Assembly (NCBI GenBank): GCA_041571855.1
Contig: JBFFTH010000062.1
Span: forward strand, 1 to 11,049
DNA from: JACKOF01 sp041571855
GTDB lineage: Bacteria > Pseudomonadota > Gammaproteobacteria > Pseudomonadales > Porticoccaceae
Direction: 5' to 3'
Length of the DNA stretch: 11,049 nucleotides
The notes beneath the pieces were generated by a model. That model saw only the letters and a list, made by a program, of their open reading frames with translations. It did no database searches and was not told where the DNA came from. The position numbers and the translations under genes were made by a program. Position 1 is the first letter of the stretch. Every line of letters begins with the position of its first letter. This document shows positions 1 to 7,130 of this stretch, piece by piece.

Positions 1-3
1 CGT

Positions 4-1434
4 TTATTTTTCCGACAGTGGTAGAACCCTGAAACCAATCCATGCAAACAGCGCACTGATAACCGGGCAAGCCCAGTTCAAAATAGCCCAGGGCGCATAT
101 TCGATCGTTGCAACACCCAGGGTGGCCGCCATGAAAACCCCACAGGTATTCCAGGGTACCAGCGCTGAAGTGAGCGTACCCGAATCTTCAATGGCGCGTG
201 ACAGGTTCAACCCATGCAAACCGCGGCGGGTGTATTCGTCGTGGTACATGCGGCCGGGCACCACCACTGAAATATACTGGTCTGCCGAAAGCACGTTTAC
301 TGACATACAGGTGCCAAGCGTGGCTGTGACCAGGCCGCCGGCCGTGTGCACTTTGCTCAGAATCAGCGACATCATCTTGTTAAGCAGCCCGGCCCGCTCG
401 TAGGCACCACCAAACGACAGAGCACAGATGATCAGGAATACAGTGCCCAACATGCTGCTCATGCCTCCCTTGCTGAGCAGGCTGTCAATGCTGGCATCAC
501 CCGTGGCTGACTGGTAGCCATTGAGGAGAGCGATGACCACCCCTTTAAAAGGCGCCATCACCGACTCACTTCCGCCGCCCAGTGCCACAACTCCCCGATA
601 CTGAAACAGCAACGCTGTGATAACACCGGCAACCAGGCCCGCCGCCAGGGTAGGCAGCACCGGGTGCCTGCGCAGCGCCATTGCCAGCACCACCAGCAAC
701 GGCACAAACACATAGATACCCAGGTCAAAATTGGCCGCCAGCACTTCAGACGACGCGGTCATATTGGCCGGCAGAGAACCGGGATCAAGCTTGAAGGAAA
801 CCACTGAAAAAACAGCCAGCGCCAAAAACAGGCTCGGTAGCGTGGTCCAGGTCATATTGCGAATATGCTGGAACAGGTCGGTACTGGTGACTGCGGCGGC
901 CAGATTGGTCGTATCGGACAAGGGTGACATCTTGTCGCCAAAATAGGCACCGGAAATAATCGCACCGGCGGTAATTTCAGGTGATAGTCCGACCACGGTC
1001 GCCACGCCCATCAGACCAAGACCAACCGTGCCGGCGACAGTCCACGAACTGCCAACACTGAGTGCGACGAGTGCGCAGATCAGACAACATGCCGGGTAAA
1101 ACCATGCCGGCGAAAGCAGCTTCATGCCGAAATAGACCATGGCAGGTACGGTACCGGACAAAATCCAGCTTCCGATCAGGCCACCTACCACGATCAATAT
1201 CAGGATCGCCTTGAGTCCCAGCATAATTGTCTGGAACATCCCCTTTTCCATTTCCTCCCAGGAGATGCCGTTCTTGACTCCAATCATGCAGGTCACAGCA
1301 GCAGCGCTGATCAGTGCAACCTGGTTGACGCCACCGGCATCCACGCCGAAGGCCGAGACGATCAGTAGTATCATGCCGATCAGCACAACCGCCGGCACCA
1401 GCACATCGGTAAGGGAGGGGGATTTTTCTTCCAT
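4..1434 (-). CDS. nhaC: NhaC-family Na+/H+ antiporter
   Basis: Inner-membrane secondary transporter of the NhaC family, which exchanges sodium for protons; some members instead exchange organic acids (MleN, malate/lactate). The 476-residue product is almost entirely hydrophobic, with roughly 11-12 membrane spans. It carries the family signature around GAIISGAYFGDKMSPLSDTTN in the first half, and a charged EEMEKGMF loop before the third or fourth span. The frame stays open further upstream, to 1590, but that extension is not hydrophobic and does not look like protein. The ATG at 1434 has AGGA seven bases upstream and gives the usual N-terminus (short polar stretch, then a span). The stop is at 4-6, so the gene is complete. 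It lies 177 bases downstream of the CoA-transferase gene on the same strand. Family assignment is firm; the transported ion or acid cannot be read from sequence. Confidence 0.88.
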   Translation of the reverse strand: MEEKSPSLTDVLVPAVVLIGMILLIVSAFGVDAGGVNQVALISAAAVTCMIGVKNGISWEEMEKGMFQTIMLGLKAILILIVVGGLIGSWILSGTVPAMVYFGMKLLSPAWFYPACCLICALVALSVGSSWTVAGTVGLGLMGVATVVGLSPEITAGAIISGAYFGDKMSPLSDTTNLAAAVTSTDLFQHIRNMTWTTLPSLFLALAVFSVVSFKLDPGSLPANMTASSEVLAANFDLGIYVFVPLLVVLAMALRRHPVLPTLAAGLVAGVITALLFQYRGVVALGGGSESVMAPFKGVVIALLNGYQSATGDASIDSLLSKGGMSSMLGTVFLIICALSFGGAYERAGLLNKMMSLILSKVHTAGGLVTATLGTCMSVNVLSADQYISVVVPGRMYHDEYTRRGLHGLNLSRAIEDSGTLTSALVPWNTCGVFMAATLGVATIEYAPWAILNWACPVISALFAWIGFRVLPLSEK

Positions 1435-1611
1435 AACGCAGTCCTGAGAGTAAACAGTCGGTTTGCCGCCAATGCACCCTTGATACCGTAATATCCGGTT
1501 TTCCGGCGCTGCAGAGATCGAGCCCAGGTCTTCGCCCGGACGGCAAAAGCCGGCGAAAACTAACAGAAGCGGGCTGGCTTGAACAGGCAACAGCTGCCGC
1601 TAGGCTTGCCT

Positions 1612-2781
1612 TTACTCTGCGATTGATCGTATCTCTGTCGCCGTCATGCCGAGCACATCGCGCAACACTTGCTCGGTGTGCTCGCCGACAGACGGGCCGG
1701 GCCACTCGGTGGCACCGGGTGTGCCGTTCATACGCGGCAGCATGGCGGGAATTTCCAGCGGCTCGCCATTGATTTCCACCCTTTCGAATAAACCGCGGTC
1801 CCGGAAGTGGGGGTCGTTAAACATATCCTCAGCATTGTAGATGGGGCCGGCCGGGACTCGATTCTGATCCAGCATTTTCACAATATCGGCTGACGTGTGC
1901 TGGCCACACCAGTCTGCCAACACGCGGTCTATTTCCGCCTCGTGCTCGACCCGACCCGCATTGTTGGCCAGTCTCGGGTCAACCGCCATTCCCGGTTGAC
2001 CTGCTGTTTGCATCAGCCGTTGAAAAATGGAGTCGCCGTTGCCGCCAATCACCACATACTTGCCATCGGCACAGCGGTAGGTATTGGTGGGCACGATGCC
2101 GGTCACGGTGGTGCCCGAGGGCTGGCGTATCACGCCGGCCCCGCTGTATTCCGGAATCACGCCCTCCATCAGGTTGAACATGGACTCGAACAGGGCCACA
2201 TCAATGGTCTGGCCGGCACCATCCTGGTTGCGGGATAACAGCGCCATCACGATACCAAATGCGGCGTGCAGCCCGGCAATGCTGTCGCCGATGCTGAGGT
2301 TGGCGCGCACCGGCGCCTCGCCGGGAAAGCCGTTGACATAGCGAAAACCGCTGAGACCCTCGCACACGGAGGCGAACCCGGGCTTGTCGGCATAGGGACC
2401 GGTCTGTCCGTAACCGGAGATGCGGGCAAACACCAGCCCGGGGTTGCTCTGCTTGAATTGCTCCGGCCCCAGGCCCCAGCCTTCCAGCACGCCGGGACGG
2501 AAGTTTTCGACCAGCACGTCGGCTTTATCGATCAACTGGCGCGCCACAGTCCTGCCCCGCTCAGTTTTCAGATCCAGGGTAATGCATTTCTTATTGCGGC
2601 CGAGGCTGCGCCACCACAGTGATGTGCCGTCTTTCAGGACCCGCCAGTTGCGCAGCGGGTCACCACCCGGCGGCTCTACCTTGATCACTTCGGCGCCAAA
2701 ATAGGCCAGCAATGCACCGGCAAAAGGACCTGCCAGCAGCTGACCCATCTCGATAACCCGGTAACCCTGAAGCGGTTTCAT
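1612..2781 (-). CDS. Class III CoA-transferase (CaiB/BaiF/Frc family)
   Basis: A 389-residue cytoplasmic enzyme of the family III CoA-transferases, which move CoA between carboxylic acids through an aspartyl-CoA thioester. The N-terminus LQGYRVIEMGQLLAGPFAG, then YFGAEVIKVEPPGGD and the stretch RNKKCITLDLKTERG are characteristic. The expected catalytic aspartate is Asp166 in NLSIGDSIAGLHAA, close to Asp169 of formyl-CoA transferase. VENFRPGVLEGWGLG and GQTGPYADKPGF follow the family pattern. Length is normal (about 380-430) and start and stop appear intact. The SD before the ATG at 2781 is weak. The gene starts 15 bases after the stop of the methyltransferase-like gene, so it may be translated from the same transcript. 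The acid substrates (for example succinate, glutarate, oxalate, carnitine, acyl derivatives) cannot be deduced, so no gene symbol is given. Confidence 0.88.
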   Translation of the reverse strand: MKPLQGYRVIEMGQLLAGPFAGALLAYFGAEVIKVEPPGGDPLRNWRVLKDGTSLWWRSLGRNKKCITLDLKTERGRTVARQLIDKADVLVENFRPGVLEGWGLGPEQFKQSNPGLVFARISGYGQTGPYADKPGFASVCEGLSGFRYVNGFPGEAPVRANLSIGDSIAGLHAAFGIVMALLSRNQDGAGQTIDVALFESMFNLMEGVIPEYSGAGVIRQPSGTTVTGIVPTNTYRCADGKYVVIGGNGDSIFQRLMQTAGQPGMAVDPRLANNAGRVEHEAEIDRVLADWCGQHTSADIVKMLDQNRVPAGPIYNAEDMFNDPHFRDRGLFERVEINGEPLEIPAMLPRMNGTPGATEWPGPSVGEHTEQVLRDVLGMTATEIRSIAE

Positions 2782-2796
2782 AAGTCTTGCAGGCAG

Positions 2797-3252
2797 TTAC
2801 AGCCAGCGGCGCACGCTTTGCTTGTAGGCGAGGTACTGCTCGCCCAGCAACTCCTCCATATGGCTCTCTTCACCTTCGATAAAGCGTTTCTGAATGACCA
2901 GCATAAACAGGGGCACCACGACCAGGCCGCTGATCGCGCCGTAAATAAACACAGTGCCGAGTAATATCAGCGCCATACCAAGGTACATCGGGTTGCGGGT
3001 AAAGCGGTAGGGCCCACTGGAGACAACAGCAGAGGATTGGGTAAAAGGGATCATCGGCGTTTTCGCCCGGGTGAACAATCCCATTGACCAGACATCGAGG
3101 CTGGCACCGAGAACCATGAAGAGGCCGCCAGCTGACCTGAGCCAGCCGGCATCGTAACTGGCGATGGGCAGGTATTTTTGCAGTGCCCAGATGGCAATCA
3201 GGCCCAACAGCAGCCAGACCGGAGGATAGATAATCCTTCTCGGCTTTGCCAT
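2797..3252 (-). CDS. Isoprenylcysteine carboxyl methyltransferase-like integral membrane protein
   Basis: A 151-residue membrane protein of the ICMT/PEMT-like methyltransferase group. It has about four hydrophobic segments, near residues 12-28, 41-58, 92-106 and 107-120. The C-terminal half carries the SAM-binding signature SGPYRFTRNPMYLGM (79-93) and a glutamate-rich tail, FIEGEESHMEELLGEQYLAYK, ending in RRW, as in bacterial relatives. The bacterial substrates of this family are mostly unknown; prenylated protein is not expected here, and a lipid or small molecule is more likely (inference). The frame is open to 3321, but the ATG at 3252 is chosen. It overlaps the stop of the preceding small gene by one base (TGATG), a usual translational-coupling arrangement. 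The product then begins MAKPRRII, a positively charged tail before the first span. Confidence 0.8.
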   Translation of the reverse strand: MAKPRRIIYPPVWLLLGLIAIWALQKYLPIASYDAGWLRSAGGLFMVLGASLDVWSMGLFTRAKTPMIPFTQSSAVVSSGPYRFTRNPMYLGMALILLGTVFIYGAISGLVVVPLFMLVIQKRFIEGEESHMEELLGEQYLAYKQSVRRWL

Positions 3253-3440
3253 CAAATCACTCCCGCATATTTGCCGGCAATATAGCTGGCCAGCCCGAGA
3301 CCGGCCACCACGATCCACCACAAAAACAGCAGGCGGAAACGGAATGGCCGACGCTCGACCGAGTGAATACCGGATTGCGTAACCTTGCGGATAAGCTCCA
3401 GATCGTCTGCGGAATAGTCTTCTTCTTTTCGGTTGCCCAT
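3252..3440 (-). CDS. Small single-span membrane protein, DUF3094-like
   Basis: A 62-residue protein with a charged N-terminal half (MGNRKEEDYSADDLELIRKV), a short segment SGIHSVERRPFRF, and one hydrophobic span of about 20 residues (LLFLWWIVVAGLGLASYIAG) near the C-terminus. The VER(R/K)PFRF element just before the span is what I remember of DUF3094, a small family known only from gammaproteobacteria; this is recall, not a search. Function is unknown. The gene looks real. GGGAG sits seven bases before the ATG at 3440, it starts 31 bases after the bioD stop, and its own stop overlaps the start of the methyltransferase-like gene. The topology would place the charged part in the cytoplasm (positive-inside), with a very short periplasmic tail. 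Confidence 0.68.
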   Translation of the reverse strand: MGNRKEEDYSADDLELIRKVTQSGIHSVERRPFRFRLLFLWWIVVAGLGLASYIAGKYAGVI

Positions 3441-3471
3441 GGTGATCTCCCGGATTTTTGCAGGCGGCAGT

Positions 3472-4152
3472 TTACAACAATGATTGCAGGTCGAGGCAAG
3501 CCCCCACCTGCTCCGGCGTCATTTCTCTCTGGAACGGAACTTCACCGAGCAAGGGGCAACGCAGTTGCTGCTGCAGTGTCTCCCGGTTTTCGCCATAGCG
3601 GGGCATTTCCGGCTGCGGACTGTTGGCCACCCAGCCCGCCAACTCCAGTCCATCGCGCTCGATTGCCTCGGCAGACAGCATGGCATGGTTGAGACAGCCC
3701 AGCTTCATCCCCACCACCAGAATCACCGGCAACTGCAGCGCCTTCGCCACATCGGCAAGGGTTTCTCGCTCATTCAGCGGCACGCGCCAGCCACCGGCCC
3801 CTTCCACTACGGCAAAATCCGGTCGCTGCATCAACACCCCGCGGCAGAAACCGGTAATGCGATCGACACCGAGCCGCCTGCCCTCCTCCCTGGCTGCAAT
3901 ATGCGGCGCAATGGCCGCCCGCAGCAGCATCGGGTTGAGCTGTTCATAGCTGATCGGCAGGGTGGTCTGCGCCTGCAGCAGGAGTGCGTCCTCATTGCGC
4001 AATCCTTGCGGGGTTTCGCTGGCACCGGCAGCGACAGGCTTGATGCCGGCCGTAGTCATACCGGCCTCTCTTGCCGCTGCCAACAGCCCACAGCTGACCA
4101 GGGTCTTGCCACAATCAGTATCGGTACCGGTGATAAAAAATGCCTTTGTCAT
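3472..4152 (-). CDS. bioD: Dethiobiotin synthetase
   Basis: ATP-dependent carboxylation of 7,8-diaminopelargonate to close the ureido ring of dethiobiotin, the penultimate step of biotin synthesis; cytoplasmic. The 226-residue product has the P-loop GTDTDCGKT (9-17), the substrate-binding lysine in GIKPVAAG (Lys38), the Mg/ATP aspartate in NEDALLL (Asp55), APHIAA (82-87), the VVEGAGGW motif (Glu117) and the GMKLGCLNHA stretch (148-157). All the functional motifs of the family are present and the length is normal. The P-loop has Cys14 where Val is usual, a mild and probably tolerated change. The ATG at 4152 lies nine bases after the bioHC stop, with GGAG in between as SD, so translation is closely coupled. 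Confidence 0.96.
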   Translation of the reverse strand: MTKAFFITGTDTDCGKTLVSCGLLAAAREAGMTTAGIKPVAAGASETPQGLRNEDALLLQAQTTLPISYEQLNPMLLRAAIAPHIAAREEGRRLGVDRITGFCRGVLMQRPDFAVVEGAGGWRVPLNERETLADVAKALQLPVILVVGMKLGCLNHAMLSAEAIERDGLELAGWVANSPQPEMPRYGENRETLQQQLRCPLLGEVPFQREMTPEQVGACLDLQSLL

Positions 4153-4161
4153 CTACTCCAC

Positions 4162-5772
4162 TCACTGATGCTCGCTGTTTTCTAATGTCGCGAGGCCATA
4201 GAGAACCTGCCAGGTAGCAGGCAAACGACCGTCTTTTCGCTGCGCCGACTCATAGGCCTGGATCATGGTCAGCAGTTGCCGACGGCCGGTCAGGGTCCGA
4301 TTCTGGCCACTGTTGATATTGTGCGCACCGATATCCTTCAACTCCCTGAGCAGGTGGAGAACTTCGTCGTAATAGAGAACTTCAGGCACAGTTTCCAGTT
4401 GCCGGCAAGCCAGCCCGGTCGCAGAGAGAGCGGCCTGCCACTCCCTCCGGTCGACAAAGCGGTTGACGTGGATGTAACCGTCAACGGCTGACCAGGCGCG
4501 ACGCAGCTCATGCAGGGTTCCATCGCAAAGGGAGCTGAATGCAACTATGCCGCCGGGGGCCAGGACGCGCTCCAGCTCAGATGCCAGGGTGGGCAACTCT
4601 GTGCACCATTGGAAAGTCAGGCTCGAAAACACCAGATCAACGCTGTTGTCCGCCAGCGGCAGGCATTCGGCATCACCGCAAACCCAGTGATCCGCAGCAG
4701 CTGAATCACTGCGTGAAAACTGCAGCATGCCCTCGGCGAGATCAAGCCCTATCACGCTGGCCGAGGGGTATTTCTGCTTGAGCTGGCGGGTGAGAAAGCC
4801 GGTACCACAACCAATATCGACAATGCATCCCGGCTGCAGGCCTGCCGGCAGTTTTTCCATCAGCAGCTGGCCCACCCGCTTTTGCAGGCGTGCCGCCTGG
4901 TCGTAACTGGCCGCGGCGCGACCAAAAGATTCCGCCACCCGCTCCTTGCCGAAGCTATAGCGGGACCGCTGCAGAAAGGCCAGCACAGTCTCGGCCAAGG
5001 TCTCCGGGCAGCTTACCGGCATGGCGTGACCGGCCCCTTCCAGCACGATGCTCCGTTGGCGGCTGTTCAGCTCGCCCACCGCTGCTGCGGCCGCAGCCGG
5101 CACCAGCGAATCGTTTTCTCCAAACACGTGCAGCCCCGGCACCCTCAAGGCCCGCAGCGCCGAACGGTTATCCATGATATTCAGCAGCTGCAGCGCCCTT
5201 TGCCAGTCAGGCACCTGTTCTTCGGCTACTGCAAAAGCGGCCCGCAAATGCTTCAGCACTGACATGGCCGAGACATCGCCGCGGGCCTGAAGGCCGTGAA
5301 AGCGCTTCAGGCAATCATGGGGCTGCCGAGCAAAAAAACGGTAAAAGTCGTCAAATGTCGCTGCCGGCATCGCAGTTTGCCAGTTATCTCTCTGGCTGAA
5401 ACAGGCATTGGCCGCCACCGTCACCAGGCCATTGACGCGCTGCGGGTAACGGGCGGCAAAGGCCGTTGCCAGCATGCCTCCCAGCGACCAGCCCAGCAAT
5501 AAACAACAGCCTGGCAGGGCAGCCTCCATTAGGGCCAGCAGCTGTTCCTCGCTTTCCGGGCAGGCCGGAAGACTGTCACCAAACCCGGGCAGGTCAAGGG
5601 TGATAATGTGCAGATGTTGATTCAGAAGTGGCAGCAGCGGTTGCCAGATACGGTTGTCGCAGCCCCAGCCGTGCAACATTACCAGCGGCACCTCCTGCAG
5701 CGCATTACCCTTGCACGGGTAATGCTGCACAGCAAGTGAATTTTCCGCCGTAATGCAGATTTCCGGAACCAT
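4162..5772 (-). CDS. bioHC: Bifunctional BioHC: pimeloyl-ACP methyl ester esterase fused to malonyl-ACP O-methyltransferase
   Basis: A 536-residue fusion of two steps of pimelate synthesis. Residues 1 to about 268 are an alpha/beta hydrolase of the BioH type: LHGWGCDNRIW near 33-43, nucleophile Ser96 in GWSLGG, Asp221 in GENDSLVP and His249 in GAGHAMP. All three triad residues are shifted by the same 14 positions from E. coli BioH (Ser82, Asp207, His235). From about 277 (RVAESFGRAAASYDQAARLQ) onward it is BioC, with the SAM-binding DIGCGTGF at 319-326, FSSLTFQWC, the ELERVLAPGG strand-loop and a BioC-type C-terminus. BioC methylates malonyl-ACP to start the disguised fatty acid cycle; BioH removes the methyl at the pimeloyl stage. 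Both halves look intact. I prefer the ATG at 5772 (AGGTGA directly upstream, containing the bioF stop); a GTG at 5778 is the alternative and adds two residues. Such BioHC fusions are known from Saccharophagus and Teredinibacter. Confidence 0.95.
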   Translation of the reverse strand: MVPEICITAENSLAVQHYPCKGNALQEVPLVMLHGWGCDNRIWQPLLPLLNQHLHIITLDLPGFGDSLPACPESEEQLLALMEAALPGCCLLLGWSLGGMLATAFAARYPQRVNGLVTVAANACFSQRDNWQTAMPAATFDDFYRFFARQPHDCLKRFHGLQARGDVSAMSVLKHLRAAFAVAEEQVPDWQRALQLLNIMDNRSALRALRVPGLHVFGENDSLVPAAAAAAVGELNSRQRSIVLEGAGHAMPVSCPETLAETVLAFLQRSRYSFGKERVAESFGRAAASYDQAARLQKRVGQLLMEKLPAGLQPGCIVDIGCGTGFLTRQLKQKYPSASVIGLDLAEGMLQFSRSDSAAADHWVCGDAECLPLADNSVDLVFSSLTFQWCTELPTLASELERVLAPGGIVAFSSLCDGTLHELRRAWSAVDGYIHVNRFVDRREWQAALSATGLACRQLETVPEVLYYDEVLHLLRELKDIGAHNINSGQNRTLTGRRQLLTMIQAYESAQRKDGRLPATWQVLYGLATLENSEHQ

Positions 5773-5774
5773 GT

Positions 5775-6950
5775 TCACCTGGATTCCCCAACACCATCAG
5801 CCAGTGCTGTCAGCAGTCCGTCGACCTGAGCCTCGCTGTGCTCGGCACTCAGGGTAATCCGCAACCGCCCACTGCCCCTGGGCACCGTCGGCGGGCGTAT
5901 TGCGCCCACAAGATAACCGCGCTGCCTGAGGGCCGCTCCCACTTCCATCACCAGCCTGTCATCGCGGAGCAAAACCGGCTGCACCGCCGTCGCTGAAGGT
6001 AACAGTTCCAGTCCTATTTGCTCGACACCATGCCGGAACTGTGTAATTAACGCCTGCAGTTTTTCCCGCCGCCAGCTCTCCCGCTGGAGAATTTTCAGGC
6101 TGGTACGGGTCGCGGCAGCCACGGCCGGCGGCAGCGCCGTGGTGTAAATATAGGTGCGCGCATACTGTATCAGGGTCTCGATCAGGGCCTCCGAGCCGCT
6201 GACAAAGGCGCCAAAGGTGCCAAATCCCTTCCCCAGTGTGCCCACCAGAATCGGCAGGTCGTTTACCCCCATACCAAAATGTTCGGCCACACCACCCCCG
6301 CGCTCTCCGAGCACGCCAAAACCATGGGCATCATCCACCATCAGCCAGGCACCGTATTGATCACAGGTTTTCGCCAACTCCGGCAACCGCACCAGGTCGC
6401 CAACCATGCTGAAAACCCCGTCGCTGACCACCAGTTTGCGGCCAGTGTTTCCGACACTCTCGAGAGAGTGTTCAAGATCGTCAATGTCGCTGTGCTTGAA
6501 ACGCTTGCATCTCGCCCGGCTGAGAAAGCCGCCATCCAGTAACGAGGCATGGTTGAGGTAGTCTTCGAATATATGATCGCCCTGTTCAGCCAGGGCCCGG
6601 ATCACGCCCATATTGGCCATGTAACCGGTGGAGAAAAGCAGCGCCCGGGGGCGCCCGGTGAACTCGGCGAGTTCCTCTTCCAGGGCATGATGCTGGTGAC
6701 AATGACCATAGATCAAGTGCGAGGCACCACTGCCCACACCCCAGTCTGCAGCCGCCTGCTGCAGGGTCTTGACAACCTCGGGGTGATTGGCCAGCCCCAG
6801 GTAATCGTTGCTGCAGAAGGCGACATAACTGCGCCCGCCGGTTTCCACCTGCACTCCCTGAGGTGATGTCAAAACGTGGCGGGTGCGGTAAAGATGCTGC
6901 TGACGGCGCTGTTCTAGTGCCGGCAAAAGCTCGCGATCAATGTCGACCAT
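5775..6950 (-). CDS. bioF: 8-amino-7-oxononanoate synthase
   Basis: PLP enzyme of the alpha-oxoamine synthase family; condenses pimeloyl-ACP (or CoA) with L-alanine, releasing CO2, to give KAPA. The 391-residue product has the N-terminal FCSNDYLGLANHP motif, GSGASHLIYG, LLFSTGYMANMGV, the ring-stacking histidine in LNHASLLDG (about His134), SDGVFSMVGD, the cofactor-binding DDAHGFGVLGE (Asp206, His209) and the Schiff-base lysine in TLGKGFGTFGAF (about Lys241). IRPPTVPRGSGRLRITLSA near the end is typical. The frame is open to 6989, but the ATG at 6950 has GGGAAG close upstream and begins MVDIDRELLPALEQR, which matches the family N-terminus. Its stop (5777-5775) lies inside the likely SD of bioHC. 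The gene starts 180 bases after bioB. Confidence 0.97.
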   Translation of the reverse strand: MVDIDRELLPALEQRRQQHLYRTRHVLTSPQGVQVETGGRSYVAFCSNDYLGLANHPEVVKTLQQAAADWGVGSGASHLIYGHCHQHHALEEELAEFTGRPRALLFSTGYMANMGVIRALAEQGDHIFEDYLNHASLLDGGFLSRARCKRFKHSDIDDLEHSLESVGNTGRKLVVSDGVFSMVGDLVRLPELAKTCDQYGAWLMVDDAHGFGVLGERGGGVAEHFGMGVNDLPILVGTLGKGFGTFGAFVSGSEALIETLIQYARTYIYTTALPPAVAAATRTSLKILQRESWRREKLQALITQFRHGVEQIGLELLPSATAVQPVLLRDDRLVMEVGAALRQRGYLVGAIRPPTVPRGSGRLRITLSAEHSEAQVDGLLTALADGVGESR

Positions 6951-7130
6951 TTCTTCCCGCCGGCAACAAGGCGTCTCTCGACAAGGCATCCATCAGCCTG
7001 GAACACAGGCCGGAGTTTTGTTCTCTGGCAAGGCGATGCCCCAGGGAGGGAGAGATTTTATCAATCATAAATAACCGTCTGCATCCGGTGACAGGGCCGC
7101 CAGAGGGCAAAAGAACCATTGTGTTTAGCC
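6951..7130 (-). other. 180-base bioB-bioF intergenic gap, no confident gene
   Basis: The longest gap inside the otherwise tight biotin cluster. On the minus strand a frame with a GTG overlapping the bioB stop (GTGA at 7134-7131) runs to 6937, inside bioF. It also has an ATG at 7068 that would give a 43-residue peptide starting MIDKISPSLGHRLAREQ. I recognise no family, no strong SD before the ATG and no hydrophobic segment. There is no clear terminator with a T-run. A TATGAT -10-like hexamer sits around the ATG at 7068, but I find no matching -35. Most likely this is an untranslated leader of bioF within the operon mRNA; a small coupled ORF cannot be excluded. Confidence 0.4.

Noticed and set aside
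1495..1557. Hairpins upstream of nhaC: CCGG-TTTT-CCGG (1495-1506) and a 9-bp TTCGCC..GGC/GCCGGCGAA stem with a bulge (1531-1557).
   Set aside because: Neither is followed by a T-run on the transcribed strand, and no known riboswitch architecture was recognised; GC-rich intergenic DNA gives such stems by chance.
1435..1590. Extension of the NhaC frame by 52 residues to 1590.
   Set aside because: The extension is polar and family-unlike, whereas the ATG at 1434 has a good SD.
977..1705. A 242-residue minus-strand open frame overlapping the start of nhaC and the end of the CoA-transferase gene.
   Set aside because: It overlaps two well-supported genes in another frame, and its arginine/cysteine-rich composition is typical of an out-of-frame reading of GC-rich coding sequence.
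3484..4185. A 233-residue plus-strand open frame opposite bioD.
   Set aside because: It is antisense to a clear bioD; the His/Gln/Arg-rich composition and absence of any domain mark it as a shadow.
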